Source of the DNA: Manis javanica
Taxonomy: Eukaryota; Chordata; Mammalia; Pholidota; Manidae
Assembly: GCF_040802235.1 (NCBI RefSeq)
Contig: NC_133166.1
Location: 3,472,001-3,536,000, forward strand
Direction: 5' to 3'
Length of the DNA: 64,000 nucleotides
The notes beneath the pieces are model-generated. The model was not told the DNA's origin, made no database searches, and was given only the letters and a program-made list of their open reading frames with translations. Shown here piece by piece: positions 24,650-36,679 of this stretch (the first letter of the stretch is position 1; the number at the start of each line of letters is the position of its first letter). Both the position numbers and the translations under genes were made by a program.

Positions 24650-25560
24650 GATAATTTGATGAATGTGAAACTGTTCATTAACAGAAGATTAGTTTATTTT
24701 CTTTCAGCTATCTTTCTGCTATCTATCCTTGTTTATACCATTGCCACAATGAAAACAATGAATATATCAGTCAGACCCCAAATCTTCTTGTGTTCCTTTT
24801 TCACTCCATATCATGAACTTACTGATATATATTTGTTCCTATAGATTAGTTTGCATTTTATATAATTTGTATAAATGGCATCCTGTAGCTTATATTCTTC
24901 CACTTGTGGTTCCTTCCACTCACCATAATAATTTTGAGATTCATGCATGTTGTTTCATATTTCAATAGTTTATTTCTTATTTATACATATTATTCCAGTG
25001 TAATCATTCACCTCTTGATGAATATTTGAGTTTGCTTTCAGTTTTTTGGCTATTACAAATAAAAGTGCTATAAATATTTATGTATGAGTCATCACAGGGA
25101 CATGTGATTTAAATTCTTTTAGGTAAACACTCAGGAAAGAAATAGTTGGATCACAGTGCAAATATAAGTATAATTTCAAATAAACTGTTAAGTTACTTAT
25201 CAAAGTGATGAAGCACATTACATGCAAGGGCAGTGCAAGAGAGTTTAAATTTCATAACTTCTTTCATAATACTTGGTATCATCAGTATTTTTAATTTTAG
25301 CCCATCTAGTAGTGTATCATGGTTTCTCATTTTGGGCTTTAATTCACATTTACCTAATAACTATAATGTTATTAAGCATATTCTTATGTGTTAATTGCCA
25401 CTTACATATATTCTTTGGTGAAATATCTTCACAAATAATGTTCACATTTTTTATTGGGTTATGTGTTTTCTTATTATTGATGAGAATTGTTCATATATTC
25501 TGGTCATACATTCTTTGTCAGATTTATGTCTTCTAAATATTTTCTTCAGTTTATCTATCT
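24650..25560 (-). mobile_element. Old L1 (L1M-type) 3' fragment, antisense
   Basis: Antisense L1 landmarks in order: GTATAAATGGCATCC near 24868, 'gagattcatgcatgttg' near 24936, a 'attccagtgtaatcattc' block near 24990, TTTTTGGCTATTACAAATAA near 25043, 'ggaaagaaatagttgga' near 25134, TTTTAGCCCATCTAGTAG near 25296, and TTTTTTATTGGGTTATGTG near 25447. Strongly diverged. The 87-codon frame at 25273-25536 is an antisense shadow. A CTAC microsatellite follows at about 25,556-25,575. Confidence 0.6.
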
Positions 25561-25575
25561 ACCTACCTACCTACC
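25556..25575. repeat. (CTAC)n microsatellite
   Basis: Short run of CTAC tetranucleotides following CTATCTAT, at the edge of the L1 fragment. Confidence 0.8.
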
Positions 25576-25629
25576 TGTCATACCTATATTATAAAGTTGT
25601 ACATAATAGTAATAATAAATGACTCCTGA

Positions 25630-26110
25630 AAAAAAATCTGATTGTATTGTTATCTTTTTCTATGTAAACACTATCCCAAAATTGTATGGTTTAAAATAAT
25701 GAACATTGGACTATATTCGGTTCTTCCTCATGCTGACTGAGACCCATGGTATTGAGCTGGATGATGGGCTAGGCTGTACAGCCTCCCATGACTGGCACAA
25801 GGGTGACAATGGCCTAAAGATTCAGTCAGCTGGGTCCCCTTCCCTTTCCATGTAAGCTCAAAGCCTGTCACATGGTTTATCCAGAAGGTTAGTTGGACTT
25901 ATGTGGCAACTCATGGCTTTCAGAGACTGTCTTCAAAAATGCTGGATTCAGAAGTGATATATAATATTTCTGCCAATTTAACTGCTTCAAAGCAGTTAAA
26001 GCACAGCAAAAATTCAAAGGGAGGACAAATAGGCACTGTGTCTCTAAGGAAAATGTGTAAAGTTGTGTACAGCCATCTTTAATCTACCCAACCTGTCAAC
26101 AGTCCCTTGC
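25630..26110. mobile_element. Medium-reiteration repeat, class not settled
   Basis: The order 'actatcccaaaattg...tttaaaataatgaac', 'tgagctggatgatgggct', 'cactggcacaaggg', 'ctcaaagcctgtcacatgg', and 'cagccatctttaatctacc' matches a common old mammalian interspersed repeat that I know by sequence but not by name. Ends are approximate. Confidence 0.35.
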
Positions 26111-26369
26111 AGAATAAATTTCATCTTCCACATTTTTAAATGAATTAGGCTTTTTTTTTTTTGCTGTACATATACTTAACAAAGTCACTGAATGAAGCAA
26201 TATTTGAATAGCAAACACATAGAAAGGAGAGTGACAGACATTTCAATCATTCATTCAATCAAGTCGTTGTAAAAGAGGTGTGAATTCTGGGACCTTTGGA
26301 AATAGATCACACCAGATCCCAAGGTGGTAGACCAAGGTACAAAAAGTATGGAGAGTCCCATTGCTATCT

Positions 26370-28530
26370 CTTGGGAAAGATTTAGGGAGGATGGAAAAGT
26401 ATAATTCGCAGTATTCCTCAAGTTGCAAAGAACTAGTAAGGATAACCTCATACTAAAATTATTTTTAGAAAAAAAGTGTAACTCTGCTTTTTCAAAAAAA
26501 AATTACCTATACAAATATGTTTAAATAAATCAGACTTGAAAATATGAGTTATATTAGTAGAAAAAAATACAGAATCCAGTATTTTGCTAATCTTTGTATA
26601 TCACCCACTTTTGGTAGTCTGCAATAACTTAATAAATATTTAGAAAGCAATTACCTCTACAAATCCTTATTCTAAGGACTTCAAAAACTATGAAAAATAA
26701 ACATTGACCTTATTCCTGAACCTGTAAGTGTAGTAGAGAAATTCTTTTATGACTTAAGTAAATGTAACTCAAGAATAAACATACTAAGTATAAAGAATGT
26801 GATAGAGTCATAAAATCAATGAAATGTATATGAATTGGCATGTCATGGGGGTGGAAGTAAGAAAATGCTTAGTGACGAAGATGCCTTGAAACGAAGAAAA
26901 ACAGAATATTTATATCATCATTATTCCTAATAGCCAAAAAGTATAAACAACAAAAATACGTTCATCAACTGATGAATGGATCAACAAACTGTGTTATATC
27001 TAAAAATGAAATATTTTCAGCCATAAAATGTTACAAAATTCTCACACTTTCAACGTGGATTAAACCTGTAAACATTACACTGAATCAAAGAAGCCTGACA
27101 TAGCAAAAAAAAAATACTGTATGATTCAGTTTACATGAGAGGTCCAGAATTTTCAAACAGAATCAGAAAGTAGAGAATTAGTTGCCAAAAGCTGAGAAGC
27201 AGAAGCAGCCGCTAATAGAGAAGGGTTCCTTGTTGGATTGATGGAAAGTCCTCTGGAATTAGTGGAGATGGCTGTGCAATTTTGTGAATATATTAAAAAC
27301 CAAAGAAGTGTATATGTTAAAACGGTGAATTTTGCACTATTTTTATTACATTCCAAAAACAAAAATACACCATTGATGATTAGCAATAGCCGTAAACATA
27401 GTGGTGAAGGAGAATATTTCAAAGATGGAAGATACAAAATGAACAACAGAAAGGCCCTGGATCTGATAAACAGAATTCTATTGGAGTTTCATTCTTTCTG
27501 CTTTGACTGAGAAAGAGGTAATTGTGAAACAATCATAAAAATAATGAGCATTTTCTTCCTACCACAGACCAATTAGATGATGATAGTGAAGTATTCATAC
27601 TCATCTTTGCTAAAGTTGGTGCTCTATTCACAGGAGAACATACGGAACCAAAAACACAGTTAATGACATGCTTGCATAACACCAAAGCCCAAGGGCAGTA
27701 ATTTCAGAGATTTAAGTCCCAAATGTCAGCTGGTAAAATAAAATGCCTCCCAGCCATTGTTCACCTCCTGAGACCTCCTCATCTCAGGTATGTTCTCGAG
27801 TCTCCTAAATTAACGAATATAGGAAAACATGAGAGATTTTAAGTGAATGAGAGATTTTAAATGAATACTTTTATGCCTGCTTGCTCGATTTAATATTATC
27901 CTTCATTTAATTGCCACAGTGTTATTTTCTTCTCAGAATTGAAAGATACTGACTATATTAGTATCTACAAAATAACATTTTAATTTATTTATTTTAATCT
28001 AGATTCACTTGAAAGCCTTTACTCCTATCACTTAATGAGGGTACACATGAATTTAAAGGTTTTTCATTTGTCTTATTTCAAAAGTAGTTGTGGTACCATA
28101 TTATAAATTACATGTGCAAATATCTATGTAAATCACATGCCATATTTACTTAGGTCTAAAAAAATATATCTGTGCCCCACATTTCAATTCTCGTATGTCA
28201 ACAGAAACACATATGCAAACCTGTGACACACACCAAGACCCATGCAAGGGAGAGAAGCCTATACATCTCAGAAGCATTTATTGTCCTTCATACCACTGCC
28301 ATTTTTAGTAAAAAGACATTTAAAATCCAAAAAGATGCTAAAGTATGTGTTAGATTCTGTAGTTTTCACTTCTTATTATCACTGTTTCTTTGGCCAAGAG
28401 ACTCCTTCCTCGGCACCAGACGACTCCACAAATGGGTAATGAGCATTGTGGCAAAGCAATATTACATTTCTAGAGTGAAGGTCAATAATGCATATTTCAT
28501 GTCTCACCAACTATTAATAAGAACATAAAC
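26370..28530. repeat. Outlying diverged copy of the OR5W-unit upstream region
   Basis: Blocks here align with the region upstream of OR5W genes B to E: TTTAGAAAGCAATTACCTCT near 26639 with 34709 and 43431; 'taacaccaaagccc...gatttaagtccc' near 27678-27720 with 35250-35290; 'ctcatctcaggta' near 27777 with 35347; and the paired reading frame at 28536-28772 with 36149-36376. It is far more diverged than the other units and is interrupted by an L1 in sense at 26.92-27.35 kb. It shows the ancestral state for some deletions in the later units. Confidence 0.6.
26920..27350 (+). mobile_element. Old L1 3' UTR fragment, sense
   Basis: Sense L1 landmarks: 'cctaatagccaaaaagtataaacaac', 'atcaactgatgaatggatca', 'cagccataaaatgttac', 'gaatcaaagaagcctgacat', 'gtatgattcagtttacatga', 'agaatcagaaagtagagaatta', 'aaaacggtgaattttgc'. 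Diverged, probably L1M-type. Confidence 0.65.
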
Positions 28531-28959
28531 CAAGATCAGTAATACACTTTTTCCACTATTATTAGTAATGTGCTCATTGTTTTTAGAAATAATTCAATGT
28601 TTTTTAAACCAATCATGTCTTTGAGGAACGTAACAATTGTAATCATTTTTTGAGGCCACGTGAATATTTTCAGGCATAGAATATGTTTTGTCTTATATCT
28701 TACAGCCCAGCATTTCACGTATTGGTGTCTCTTCAATATTAGTTTGAATATATGAAAAAAAGATAAATTCATCCAACTTTACTCCCCAAGATAATGAAGG
28801 TACGGCTTACAGAAGAGCTTTAGAAAGTCACATACCTCATGACTGACTTCTAGATTTAGATCAGTTTCTCAACTGCCTATCCCAGATATTTTTTTATTAT
28901 TGTCATAAAGATAACAATGCCTCTTTAAAGAGCAATTATTGACTGACTAATATCCTGAG

Positions 28960-28968
28960 TATAAAAAG
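28960..28968 (+). promoter_or_regulatory. TATA-like element upstream of OR5W gene A
   Basis: TATAAAAAG lies 124 nt before the ATG of gene A. At the same place genes B to D have TTTAAAAAG, and E has lost one A. If this stretch is promoter and not intron, gene A has the better TATA box. It could equally be intronic, given the splice acceptor at 29062. Confidence 0.3.
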
Positions 28969-29038
28969 ACAATTGCAGAAAGAAATTGTGTGCTGCCTTA
29001 CAGATATTTTGTGAATGTCCAGAATCCTGCATGTTTCA

Positions 29039-29062
29039 GTTTTTTTATCATTTTCTCAACAG
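29039..29062 (+). promoter_or_regulatory. Candidate splice acceptor of OR5W gene A
   Basis: A long T-rich tract ends in TTTTCTCAACAG, 21 nt before the ATG at 29084. In genes B to E the same tract ends in TCAAATG, so this AG exists only in A. Confidence 0.55.
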
Positions 29063-29083
29063 TTTAGGCAAGAAGAAAGAACC

Positions 29084-30016
29084 ATGGATAAGGGTAATTG
29101 CTCCTCGGTGACTGAATTTACTTTCTTAGGAATTTCCAATAATCCTGGGATGAAAGGGGCCCTATTTACAGTATTCCTTCTTGCTTATCTTATTAACCTT
29201 CTGGCAAATCTCGGAATGATCATTTTAATTAGAATGGATACCCAGCTGCACACGCCAATGTACTTTTTCCTTAGCCACCTCTCCTTCTGTGACCTCTGCT
29301 ATTCCACAGCAGTTGGTCCCAAGATGCTGGTGGACATATTTGCCAAAAACAAGTCAATTCCTTTCTATGGCTGTGCTGTGCAATTGGGGATCTTCTGTAC
29401 CTTTGCAGATTCTGAGTGTATGCTGCTGGCGGTGATGGCCTTTGACCGGTACAAGGCCATCAGCAACCCCTTGCTCTATACGGTCAACATGTCCAGCACA
29501 GTGTGCTCCCTGCTTGTAGTTGGGGTTTACATGGTGGGGATGGCGGATGCTTTGATACACACAACACTAACATTCCGCTTATGTTTCTGTGGGTCAAATG
29601 AGATTAACCATTTCTTCTGTGATGCTCCACCCCTCCTATTGTTGTCTTGCTCAGATACACAGGTCAATGAGTTAATGGTATTCATAATATTTGGCTTCAT
29701 TGAAGTGAGTACCATTTCAGGAGTTCTTGTCTCTTACGCTTACATAATCCTATCCGTCTTGAAGATCCACTCTGCTGAGGGGAGGCTCAAAGTTTTCTCC
29801 ACCTGCACCTCCCACTTAACTGCCGTTGCAATTTTCCAGGGAACTATGCTCTTCATGTATTTCAGGCCAAGCTCTGCCTACTCCCTAGATCAAGACAAAA
29901 TGACCTCACTGTTTTACACCCTTGTGATTCCCATGCTTAACCCTCTGATTTACAGCCTGCGGAACAAGGATGTGAAGGAGGCCTTGGAAAAACTGAAAAC
30001 TAAAAGGTGGTTTTAA
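29084..30016 (+). CDS. OR5W2: Olfactory receptor OR5W2-like, gene A, intact
   Basis: A 310-residue odorant receptor of family 5, subfamily W. Seen: sequon NCS at residue 5, [11 protein letters not shown] at 58-68, NKSIP with sequon at 89, TM3 cysteine 97, the variant motif [10 protein letters not shown] at 118-127, EC2 block [19 protein letters not shown] at 217-218, [10 protein letters not shown] at 236-245, [12 protein letters not shown] at 283-294, and a terminal KTKRWF. The frame is open from 29015, but those extra 23 codons overlap a splice-acceptor tract and are absent from the other copies, so the ATG at 29084 is chosen. By hand count it differs from gene B at about 26 residues. Val237 replaces the usual Ala in KAFSTC. 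Its 3' flank carries the young antisense L1 also found after gene C. The subfamily call rests on close agreement with human OR5W2 as remembered. Confidence 0.85.
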   Translation: MDKGNCSSVTEFTFLGISNNPGMKGALFTVFLLAYLINLLANLGMIILIRMDTQLHTPMYFFLSHLSFCDLCYSTAVGPKMLVDIFAKNKSIPFYGCAVQLGIFCTFADSECMLLAVMAFDRYKAISNPLLYTVNMSSTVCSLLVVGVYMVGMADALIHTTLTFRLCFCGSNEINHFFCDAPPLLLLSCSDTQVNELMVFIIFGFIEVSTISGVLVSYAYIILSVLKIHSAEGRLKVFSTCTSHLTAVAIFQGTMLFMYFRPSSAYSLDQDKMTSLFYTLVIPMLNPLIYSLRNKDVKEALEKLKTKRWF

Positions 30017-30105
30017 GCAGTTGTATTAAACAGACACACACATAGCATGGTTGTTGTTTTTATAAAATATTGGATGACACAAGAGAAACGAGTTGTCTCA
30101 ACTAC

Positions 30106-30111
30106 AATAAA
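30106..30111 (+). promoter_or_regulatory. Conserved AATAAA after gene A
   Basis: AATAAA lies 90 nt after the stop. It recurs at the same distance behind all five OR5W genes (37702, 46430, 54101, 63706), making it the likeliest poly(A) signal. Confidence 0.5.
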
Positions 30112-30589
30112 ATGACCATTTGTTCTCAAGTCCCATCACCATAATGTGATTGTTCCCCATATGATGCTGTGTTATATGCGTCTAAACTTAGATATGCTAC
30201 TCCTTCTTTGCAGAAAACTCTCCTGACATCTGTAGTTCTTCCAAATTTTTGTTGGTTCATCTTTTCCTTCAAACATTAGTTTACTACAGCAAAATTTGTC
30301 GTATGTTTAATAAATGACCTGAGCATTTAGGTGTTTTGTATCCCAAGGCACAGCAGCAGTTTCTACACTAATGACACCTATAGCCTAGTATAATTAACCA
30401 ACATTGACTAAGCACTCAAATAATTCATAATAACTCTCAAAATTGTAATGAAAATGGGGACTGTACATCCAAAGCAGTATGTCCAAATTTAATGTAAAAT
30501 AAAGGCTTCTTTGAATGGAGATATTAAGTGTCAGACCTAAAAAGATGCAAGTTGGAAGTGGAAAACATAGTGCAGATTGTCTGACAATT

Positions 30590-31990
30590 GGAGACGTCCT
30601 AAATTGGGCAAATCCATGAGATTTTAGAAGTACAGAAGGCATTCATGGATGCCACAACATGGTTGAACCTTGAGGGTCATATGCTATGTGATATAGACAG
30701 ACAAAGACAATTATTGTATGAATGACCTCACTTAGAAAAGGCATCCAAAGAAGTCAAACTGAAAGGAACAGAGAGTAGAATGGTAGTTGCCAGGGACTGC
30801 AGAGAGGGAGGAATGGAGAGTGTAATTCTGGAGGGTGGGGGGGGATCTTTTTCCCAGGCAGGGACAAATTACCTTTGAAACTGAAATTAGTCAAAGGGAG
30901 AAATAAAGTGAAAGAAACACATTTATTGATCACAAGCAATTGTCCACCTCTGCTCACCTTTGTGCCTCACCTCCTGGCTGCCAGGATGGACCCCAACTAC
31001 ACCTCTCCAGTCCAGACATGCCTGGCTCCCCCTTGAAATCACCTATTGATACAGACATGGACTTCTCTTCACCCCTTGGAAACATCTATTGATGTGGAGA
31101 TGCACTAAGGCCAGGAGAGAGATTCTGGAAATATTGCAATTTTCCTCGCGGGGAGGTTTAGTCATATGTTGCAAATATCTTCTATAAGATGAGAGTAGAT
31201 AGTAAATATTATCAACACAATGAAAAAGTGATAATTCTGTGAGGTAATTGATTTGTTTCTTAACTTTATCTTGATAATGATTTCACAAATTATTCATATA
31301 TCAAATTATATATGTGTATATCTTTAACGTACCCAATCTTTTTTTTCCATACTCTTTTTTTTTTTAGTTTTATTTTGGTGTCATTAATCTACAAATACAT
31401 GATGCACATTACGTTTACTAGGCTCCCCCTTCACCAAGTCCCCCCCACATACCCGTTCACAGTCACTGTCCATCAACATAGTATGATGCTGTAAAATCAC
31501 TACTTGTCTTCTCTGTGTTGCGCAGCCCTCCTCGTGGCTCCCCCACACTATACATGTTCATTGTAATGCCCCCTTTCTTTTTCCCAAACTTATCCCTCCC
31601 TTCCCACCCATCCTCCCCAGTATCTTTCCCTTTGGTAACTATTAGTCCATTCTTGGGTTCTGTGCCACTGCGGCTGTTTTGTTCCTTCAGTTTTCTTTTG
31701 TTCTTAAACTTCACATATGAGTGAAATCATTTGGTACTTGTTTTTCTCCACCTGGCTTATTTCATTGAGCATAATACCCTCTAGCTCCATCCATGTTGTT
31801 GCGAATGGTAGGATTTGTTTTTTTCTTATGGCTGAGTAATATTCCATTGTGTATATGTACCACATCTTCTTTATCCATTCATCTACTGATGGACATTTAG
31901 TTTGCTTCCATATCTTGGCTATTGTGAACATACCCAGTCTTATCTGTCAATTTTGTCCCAAGAAAGCTGCAGGGAAAAAAAACAGAAAAG
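30590..31990 (+). mobile_element. Old L1 3' UTR, sense, with LTR-like and young L1 insertions (unit A)
   Basis: Sense L1 tail landmarks such as GCCACAACATGGTTGAACCT, 'gaatggtagttgccaggga' and, at the far end, the 'ttcacaaattattcata' region. Inside it lie an antisense LTR-like module (about 30,830-31,060) and a younger antisense L1 (31,339-31,927). Equivalent composite blocks follow genes B (38.2-39.06 kb), C (46.9-48.4 kb) and D (54.6-55.46 kb); B and D lack the young L1. Confidence 0.55.
31339..31927 (-). mobile_element. 5'-truncated younger L1, antisense (unit A)
   Basis: About 590 bp beginning with T-runs (antisense poly(A)), then 3' UTR, then the C-terminus of ORF2 on the minus strand, with residues SAIRKKQILPFATTWMELEG and EISQVEKNKYQMISLIC. 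It interrupts a site that reads CATACCCAATCTTATCTG in unit B (39.0 kb). The two sides read GTACCCAATCTT and ATACCCAGTCTT, a target duplication of about a dozen bases. It is shared at the same place after gene C. Confidence 0.8.
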
Positions 31991-33929
31991 AAATCCAAGT
32001 ACTTAGGTTATAAAGAGCAATGGAAAGGGTGTTGGTAAAACACAGCATGGTGCTCTCATTTTCATCAACTCCTCTGCCAATGCTCCAGGAAAACTTCCTC
32101 CCCTTCTTGCCCCCTCTGAGTCCCACTTACATGTCCCTTTTTGTAATTCACAATGAACCATCCCCTTTAAGCACCATTTTACTATCATGCTGTTTATTAA
32201 GTCACTGCTTCTAATATGAGATTGAGAGTATTCTTTGTCAAGGATTTAGCATTCTTTCCCAGTTATGCAAAACACCTCATGCTGTTTTGGACACAAAATG
32301 GGAAAACAAACAAATAAATAATAAATTAAAAACACCAGATGACCTTTCTGGGTGCTCATTAAAAGTTCTTAACATAATTGTATGTGTATACGGTGTGTGG
32401 TTTGAACATATGTACCTTGTCAACTCCGGTACTATTGTGCTGATAAAAATCAGAGTTGCTTTAGGCTTTATACTATTGTAAGTAAGGTAATGTTGAATAT
32501 CTTTGTGCATGTGTTTGGATGTACATACTAACTCATTTCACCATGGCATAAACCTAAGAATAGAATTCGTAGGTCTTCATTACCAATTAGAATTGTACAA
32601 GCAAAAAGCCACTGAATATTTCAGATTTTCTAGCTACCATTTTCAACATTTTCAAAAGTCTTTGTGTGGAAACATTTCAGAATGGAAGGAAAGTCCAAGA
32701 ATCTTCTCTGTCTTTCAAAGGGAACATTTATGGGACACCATTCCCTGTCACTAGGTATCATGCTGAAAAATAACTAGTAAGGGTTATAAACATACTTTTC
32801 TCAAGTAACACATACATTTTTGAAATTGTTACTTCTGAGCAAAAGCTTAGATAGAAACTTTGTTCAGAATATGTAAATCCAACAAAAATAGAGTGTCAGT
32901 GAATTGCCTTCAGAATTAGAGGATGTCCACCTGTAATCTGATTAACACATCTCCATCCCTATGAGACCAATATTTTACAGGATCTAAAGACTGATTTGAC
33001 CTATATATTGGCTGTTTTATTAGATCCAGTGGGAGTGAGCTAAAGAATAGGAAATATAAAGACCAATAAATAAAATTCCAAAACAGAGTTAAATGATTCA
33101 TTTAATTGTGGGCTTCCCCCCCTGAATTTGAAACCAGGTAGATTGTACAAGCCGCAGAAGGGCAAATACTTATAAATATAACCCTTTCCCATGGCCTTCT
33201 ATTCAAAATCAAATGTAACCCAAGGGGTCTTCACATCCCTGAAGGCAGGGAAGCACCTGAGGGATACACTAGTTTGAAAGGAATGGAAGGAAGGACCCAG
33301 GACAGCTGCACGACCTCCCAAAGCATCCCGGAGAATTAAGCAATGGAAGTAAACATCCCGTATAACACAAATGCATCAGTTTCTTGAGTGTAATTGGTGG
33401 ACAATTATTAGCAGTGAGTTAGATGTTTGGGGCTTTGCCCCAGCAATATCTCCTGCAGGAATGCATTTGGTATCTTAGTATTGGGATCACTGCACAAGAA
33501 ACAGCAATAGAATATAAAATAACATCAAAAACTCACTAGTAAGCCCTTTTCCCAAATTAAAAAATGTACTAATTTTACAGATTTTATCCTGATGAACTCT
33601 CCAGCTCTCTAGAAAGCAAGGAATAAAAACAACAATTTTAAAAAACTGAAAAACACGCAAGGAGATGATCTATCTTCCTGCTGCCTTCTTGGTGAGGTTT
33701 CTGAATAAACAGAGAAGAATCCAGAATACTTAAGAGCATGAACTAGTACATGCTTCACCCATCTGAGCCTTCTGTCCACAGGTTTGCAGTAGTGGCTTAC
33801 TGACAATTAAATTAACTGCATTCTGACGGAAAAAGCAGGTGATGTGCATGACTAGTAAAATTACCTTGAAATACCAATCAACAGTAGACATTCACTGAAC
33901 CCATAGGCATCTCTGTTCTGAAGTGTACC

Positions 33930-34345
33930 GACTTGATTTGCATATTGTAAAATGTCACATTTATTGCATAAATGAAATCCTGCATACATACTCTCTCATA
34001 TACTCATCATAATTACTTCGAGTTTCATGAATGTTTTCTTAGTTTATGCTCTTCACTATCAATATACAGTAATTTGTGCACCCATTCATTTATTGATGGA
34101 CATTTTCAGTGTTTCCATTTGGGCCATTTCAAATAAAATTGCTATAAACATTACTGCACAAGCCATTCTATGGAAATATGATTTAATTTCTTTGGGGTAA
34201 ATATCCAGGAATGAAATGGTCAGACCATAGTGCAGGTCTGTCTTTATATTTCCAAGAACCTCCAAATTGTTTTAAAAGTGATTGTAGCACTTTACCTGCA
34301 CAACAGCAGGACATGGAGTTCAGGTCCACAACTTCTTCCCTAATA
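33930..34345 (-). mobile_element. Old L1 fragment, antisense, repeated in each interval
   Basis: Antisense landmarks 'tatactcatcataattac', 'ttattgatggacatttt', 'gctataaacattactgcac', 'aatatccaggaatgaaatgg' and 'cctccaaattgttttaaaag'. The same fragment lies at about 42.56-42.98, 50.33-50.75 and 58.96-59.38 kb, and is related to the fragment at 24.65-25.56 kb. Confidence 0.6.
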
Positions 34346-34349
34346 ATGG

Positions 34350-36679
34350 TATGATCAGCCACTGAATGAATCGGAACATGAAAAGCACACATAAAAAAAG
34401 GAGACACTGCAATTATTAAGGATGTAGTAAAAGCAAGATGAGTTCTAACCCTGGGAAGTAGCCCCATCACACATAATGCCAAGATGGTACATTGCAGTTC
34501 AGGGACTAGGGAACATTACATCACTCTCATTGTGTAGGATTTGTGGAGGTTATGAATGAAAAGCTTCCAGTATTTATCAATTTACAAAAACTAGTATGGA
34601 AACATAGGAACTATATTAGGAGAAATTAACCCAAATCTATTATAACACTATTCTATGTGCATTATCTTCCATTTTAAATAGACAGAAATACTTAACAATA
34701 AGTATTTAGAAAGCAATTACCTTTGCAAATCCTTTTACTGGGAGTTTAGAGAGTACAAAATAGAAACATTGTTCTCATTCTTAAAATCTTAAGTTTAGTA
34801 GAGAGATTCTTATATGGATAAAATAAAAATAATTCAATAAAAAGGGAACTTCATGTAGAGCATATGATTGAATCACAAAGTCAGTGAAATGCTTAGCAAG
34901 TGTTATTATGGCATATCAATTATATTTTAACAGAAGAAAAAATGCCATCAAAGTGTAGTAATATTCCTAAATGAGGCATAAAGTAGAATGTTTCAAATGC
35001 AGAAGAAACAAAGCAAAGAACTTAAAAGAGTTAGAAATGGTTAAGGAGAGATCCACGTGCCCTGGAAAATGATATACATTAAAGGAAACCAAGGCATATC
35101 ATAAAAATAATAATTTGCAGCTTTCTTCCTACTATACATCAACTTGGTGACATTAATGAGCATTAAATCCCAGCTTTTGCTAAAGTGGTTTCTGAGTTCA
35201 CAGGGGAATACACAGAACCGGAAATAGAATTAATGACACATTTGCGTAACACCAAAGCCTTCAGGCTGTAGCTTCAGAGATTTAAGTCCCAAATGTACCT
35301 GGTAAAATAAAAGCCATCTGCTCATTGTTCAGCTACCAAAGACTTGCTCATCTCAGGTAGGTTCCTGAGCTTCCTAATATAAAGAATAAAAGGTACTATA
35401 AACTTAACTTTTTCAGAACAAAAGAGAGATTTCTAAATAAAGCATTATATGCCTGCATACTCAATTAAATAAGCTGCAATTTAATGGCCAAAATGATATT
35501 TCCATTCTACAGCTGGATGAACCTGAACTTTTCAACAATACTATTAAAATTATGAATTAAAAAATATATTTTTAATTACTTTGTTTTGATGTTGGTCCAC
35601 AGGAAAGCCTTTTATCACTAGACAAATATATACAGGAATTTAAGTTTTTTGTTTGTTTTATTTAAAAATAATGTAGGTACCACATTACAAATAACATGTA
35701 CAAACTCATTTTCATGTTAACCATGTGCCACATTAACTTAGGTCTAAATAAAGATATCCATCCCCCACCTTCCATTTCTCAATTATCAATACAGACATAT
35801 ACACACGCAGATACATGACACACACATAAATACATGTATGCACAAGGAAGAGAAGCCTGTGTATCTCAGAAGCATTCACTGTCTCATTTCCATTTTGAAA
35901 CTTTAAAACTCCATCTAAAAGTCAAAGAAATGTATGTGTTAAATTGTCTTTTTTTGTCTTCTTTGTAGCACTTTCTTTTGACTGATTAAGAGATTACTGC
36001 TTTAACACCAGACCACTCCACAATTAGGTAATGAGTTATGGGGTGAACAATAATTTTCTAGAGAAAAGTTAATAATGCTTATTTCATGTCTCACAAAATA
36101 CTAAAGACCACACAGGCCAAGACAGTAACATGACTATTCTTATAATTATTAGTGTGTGACATGCTCATTGTTTCTGATACTCATACAAAAATATTTTAAA
36201 CACATCAGGTTTTGGAGAAACAATGAAATTATAATCATTTTTATGTCCAAGGAATGTTTCAAGCATGGAAAATGCTTATTCCTGACAGCCTGGATTCTGT
36301 GGCATTGCTGTCTCCTTGGTATTATTTTGAAGATATAATGAGATACCACTCCATCCAAATATCCTCCTGGATACAAGGAAGGTAATGCTCAGAAAAATTA
36401 GAGAGCTTATAGAAAGTCACACACCTCATGACTGATATCTAGATGTACACTAAAGTTTCTCAACTGCCTATCCCAGTATTTTTTTATTAATGTCATACAG
36501 ATAGCAATGCCTCTATAAGAGTGACTGTTGACTGAGTAATTATCTGAGTTTAAAAAGACAATTACGGAAAGCAATTGTGTTCTGCCTTATAGATAATTTT
36601 AAGACTGTCAAAAGAGTTGAACATGCAGCTGTCATTTTCCTGATCATTTCCTCAAATGTGCTGAAGAGATCAGAGAAGC
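34350..36679. other. Upstream region of gene B
   Basis: Non-coding unit sequence shared with genes C, D and E, and in diverged form with gene A. It includes CA-rich runs near 35,810-35,830. Small frames on both strands at 36149-36376 recur in each unit and follow from the duplication. Before the ATG, the splice-acceptor AG seen in gene A is changed; GATCAG at 36,667-36,672 is a weak alternative. Confidence 0.5.

Noticed and set aside
29015-29083. 23-residue N-terminal extension of gene A
   Set aside because: It overlaps a T-rich splice-acceptor tract, is absent from the other four copies, and puts the family-typical [12 protein letters not shown] start inside the protein.
32277-32754. Frames identical at 32277-32510 and 48676-48909 and their neighbours
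   Set aside because: Conservation is fully explained by the recent duplication; the older paralogue at 39304 differs as neutral sequence would.
36149-36376. Small frames on both strands repeated upstream of B, C, D and E
   Set aside because: They recur only because the DNA is duplicated. They have no start context, homology or codon pattern of a gene, and their opposite-strand partners overlap them.
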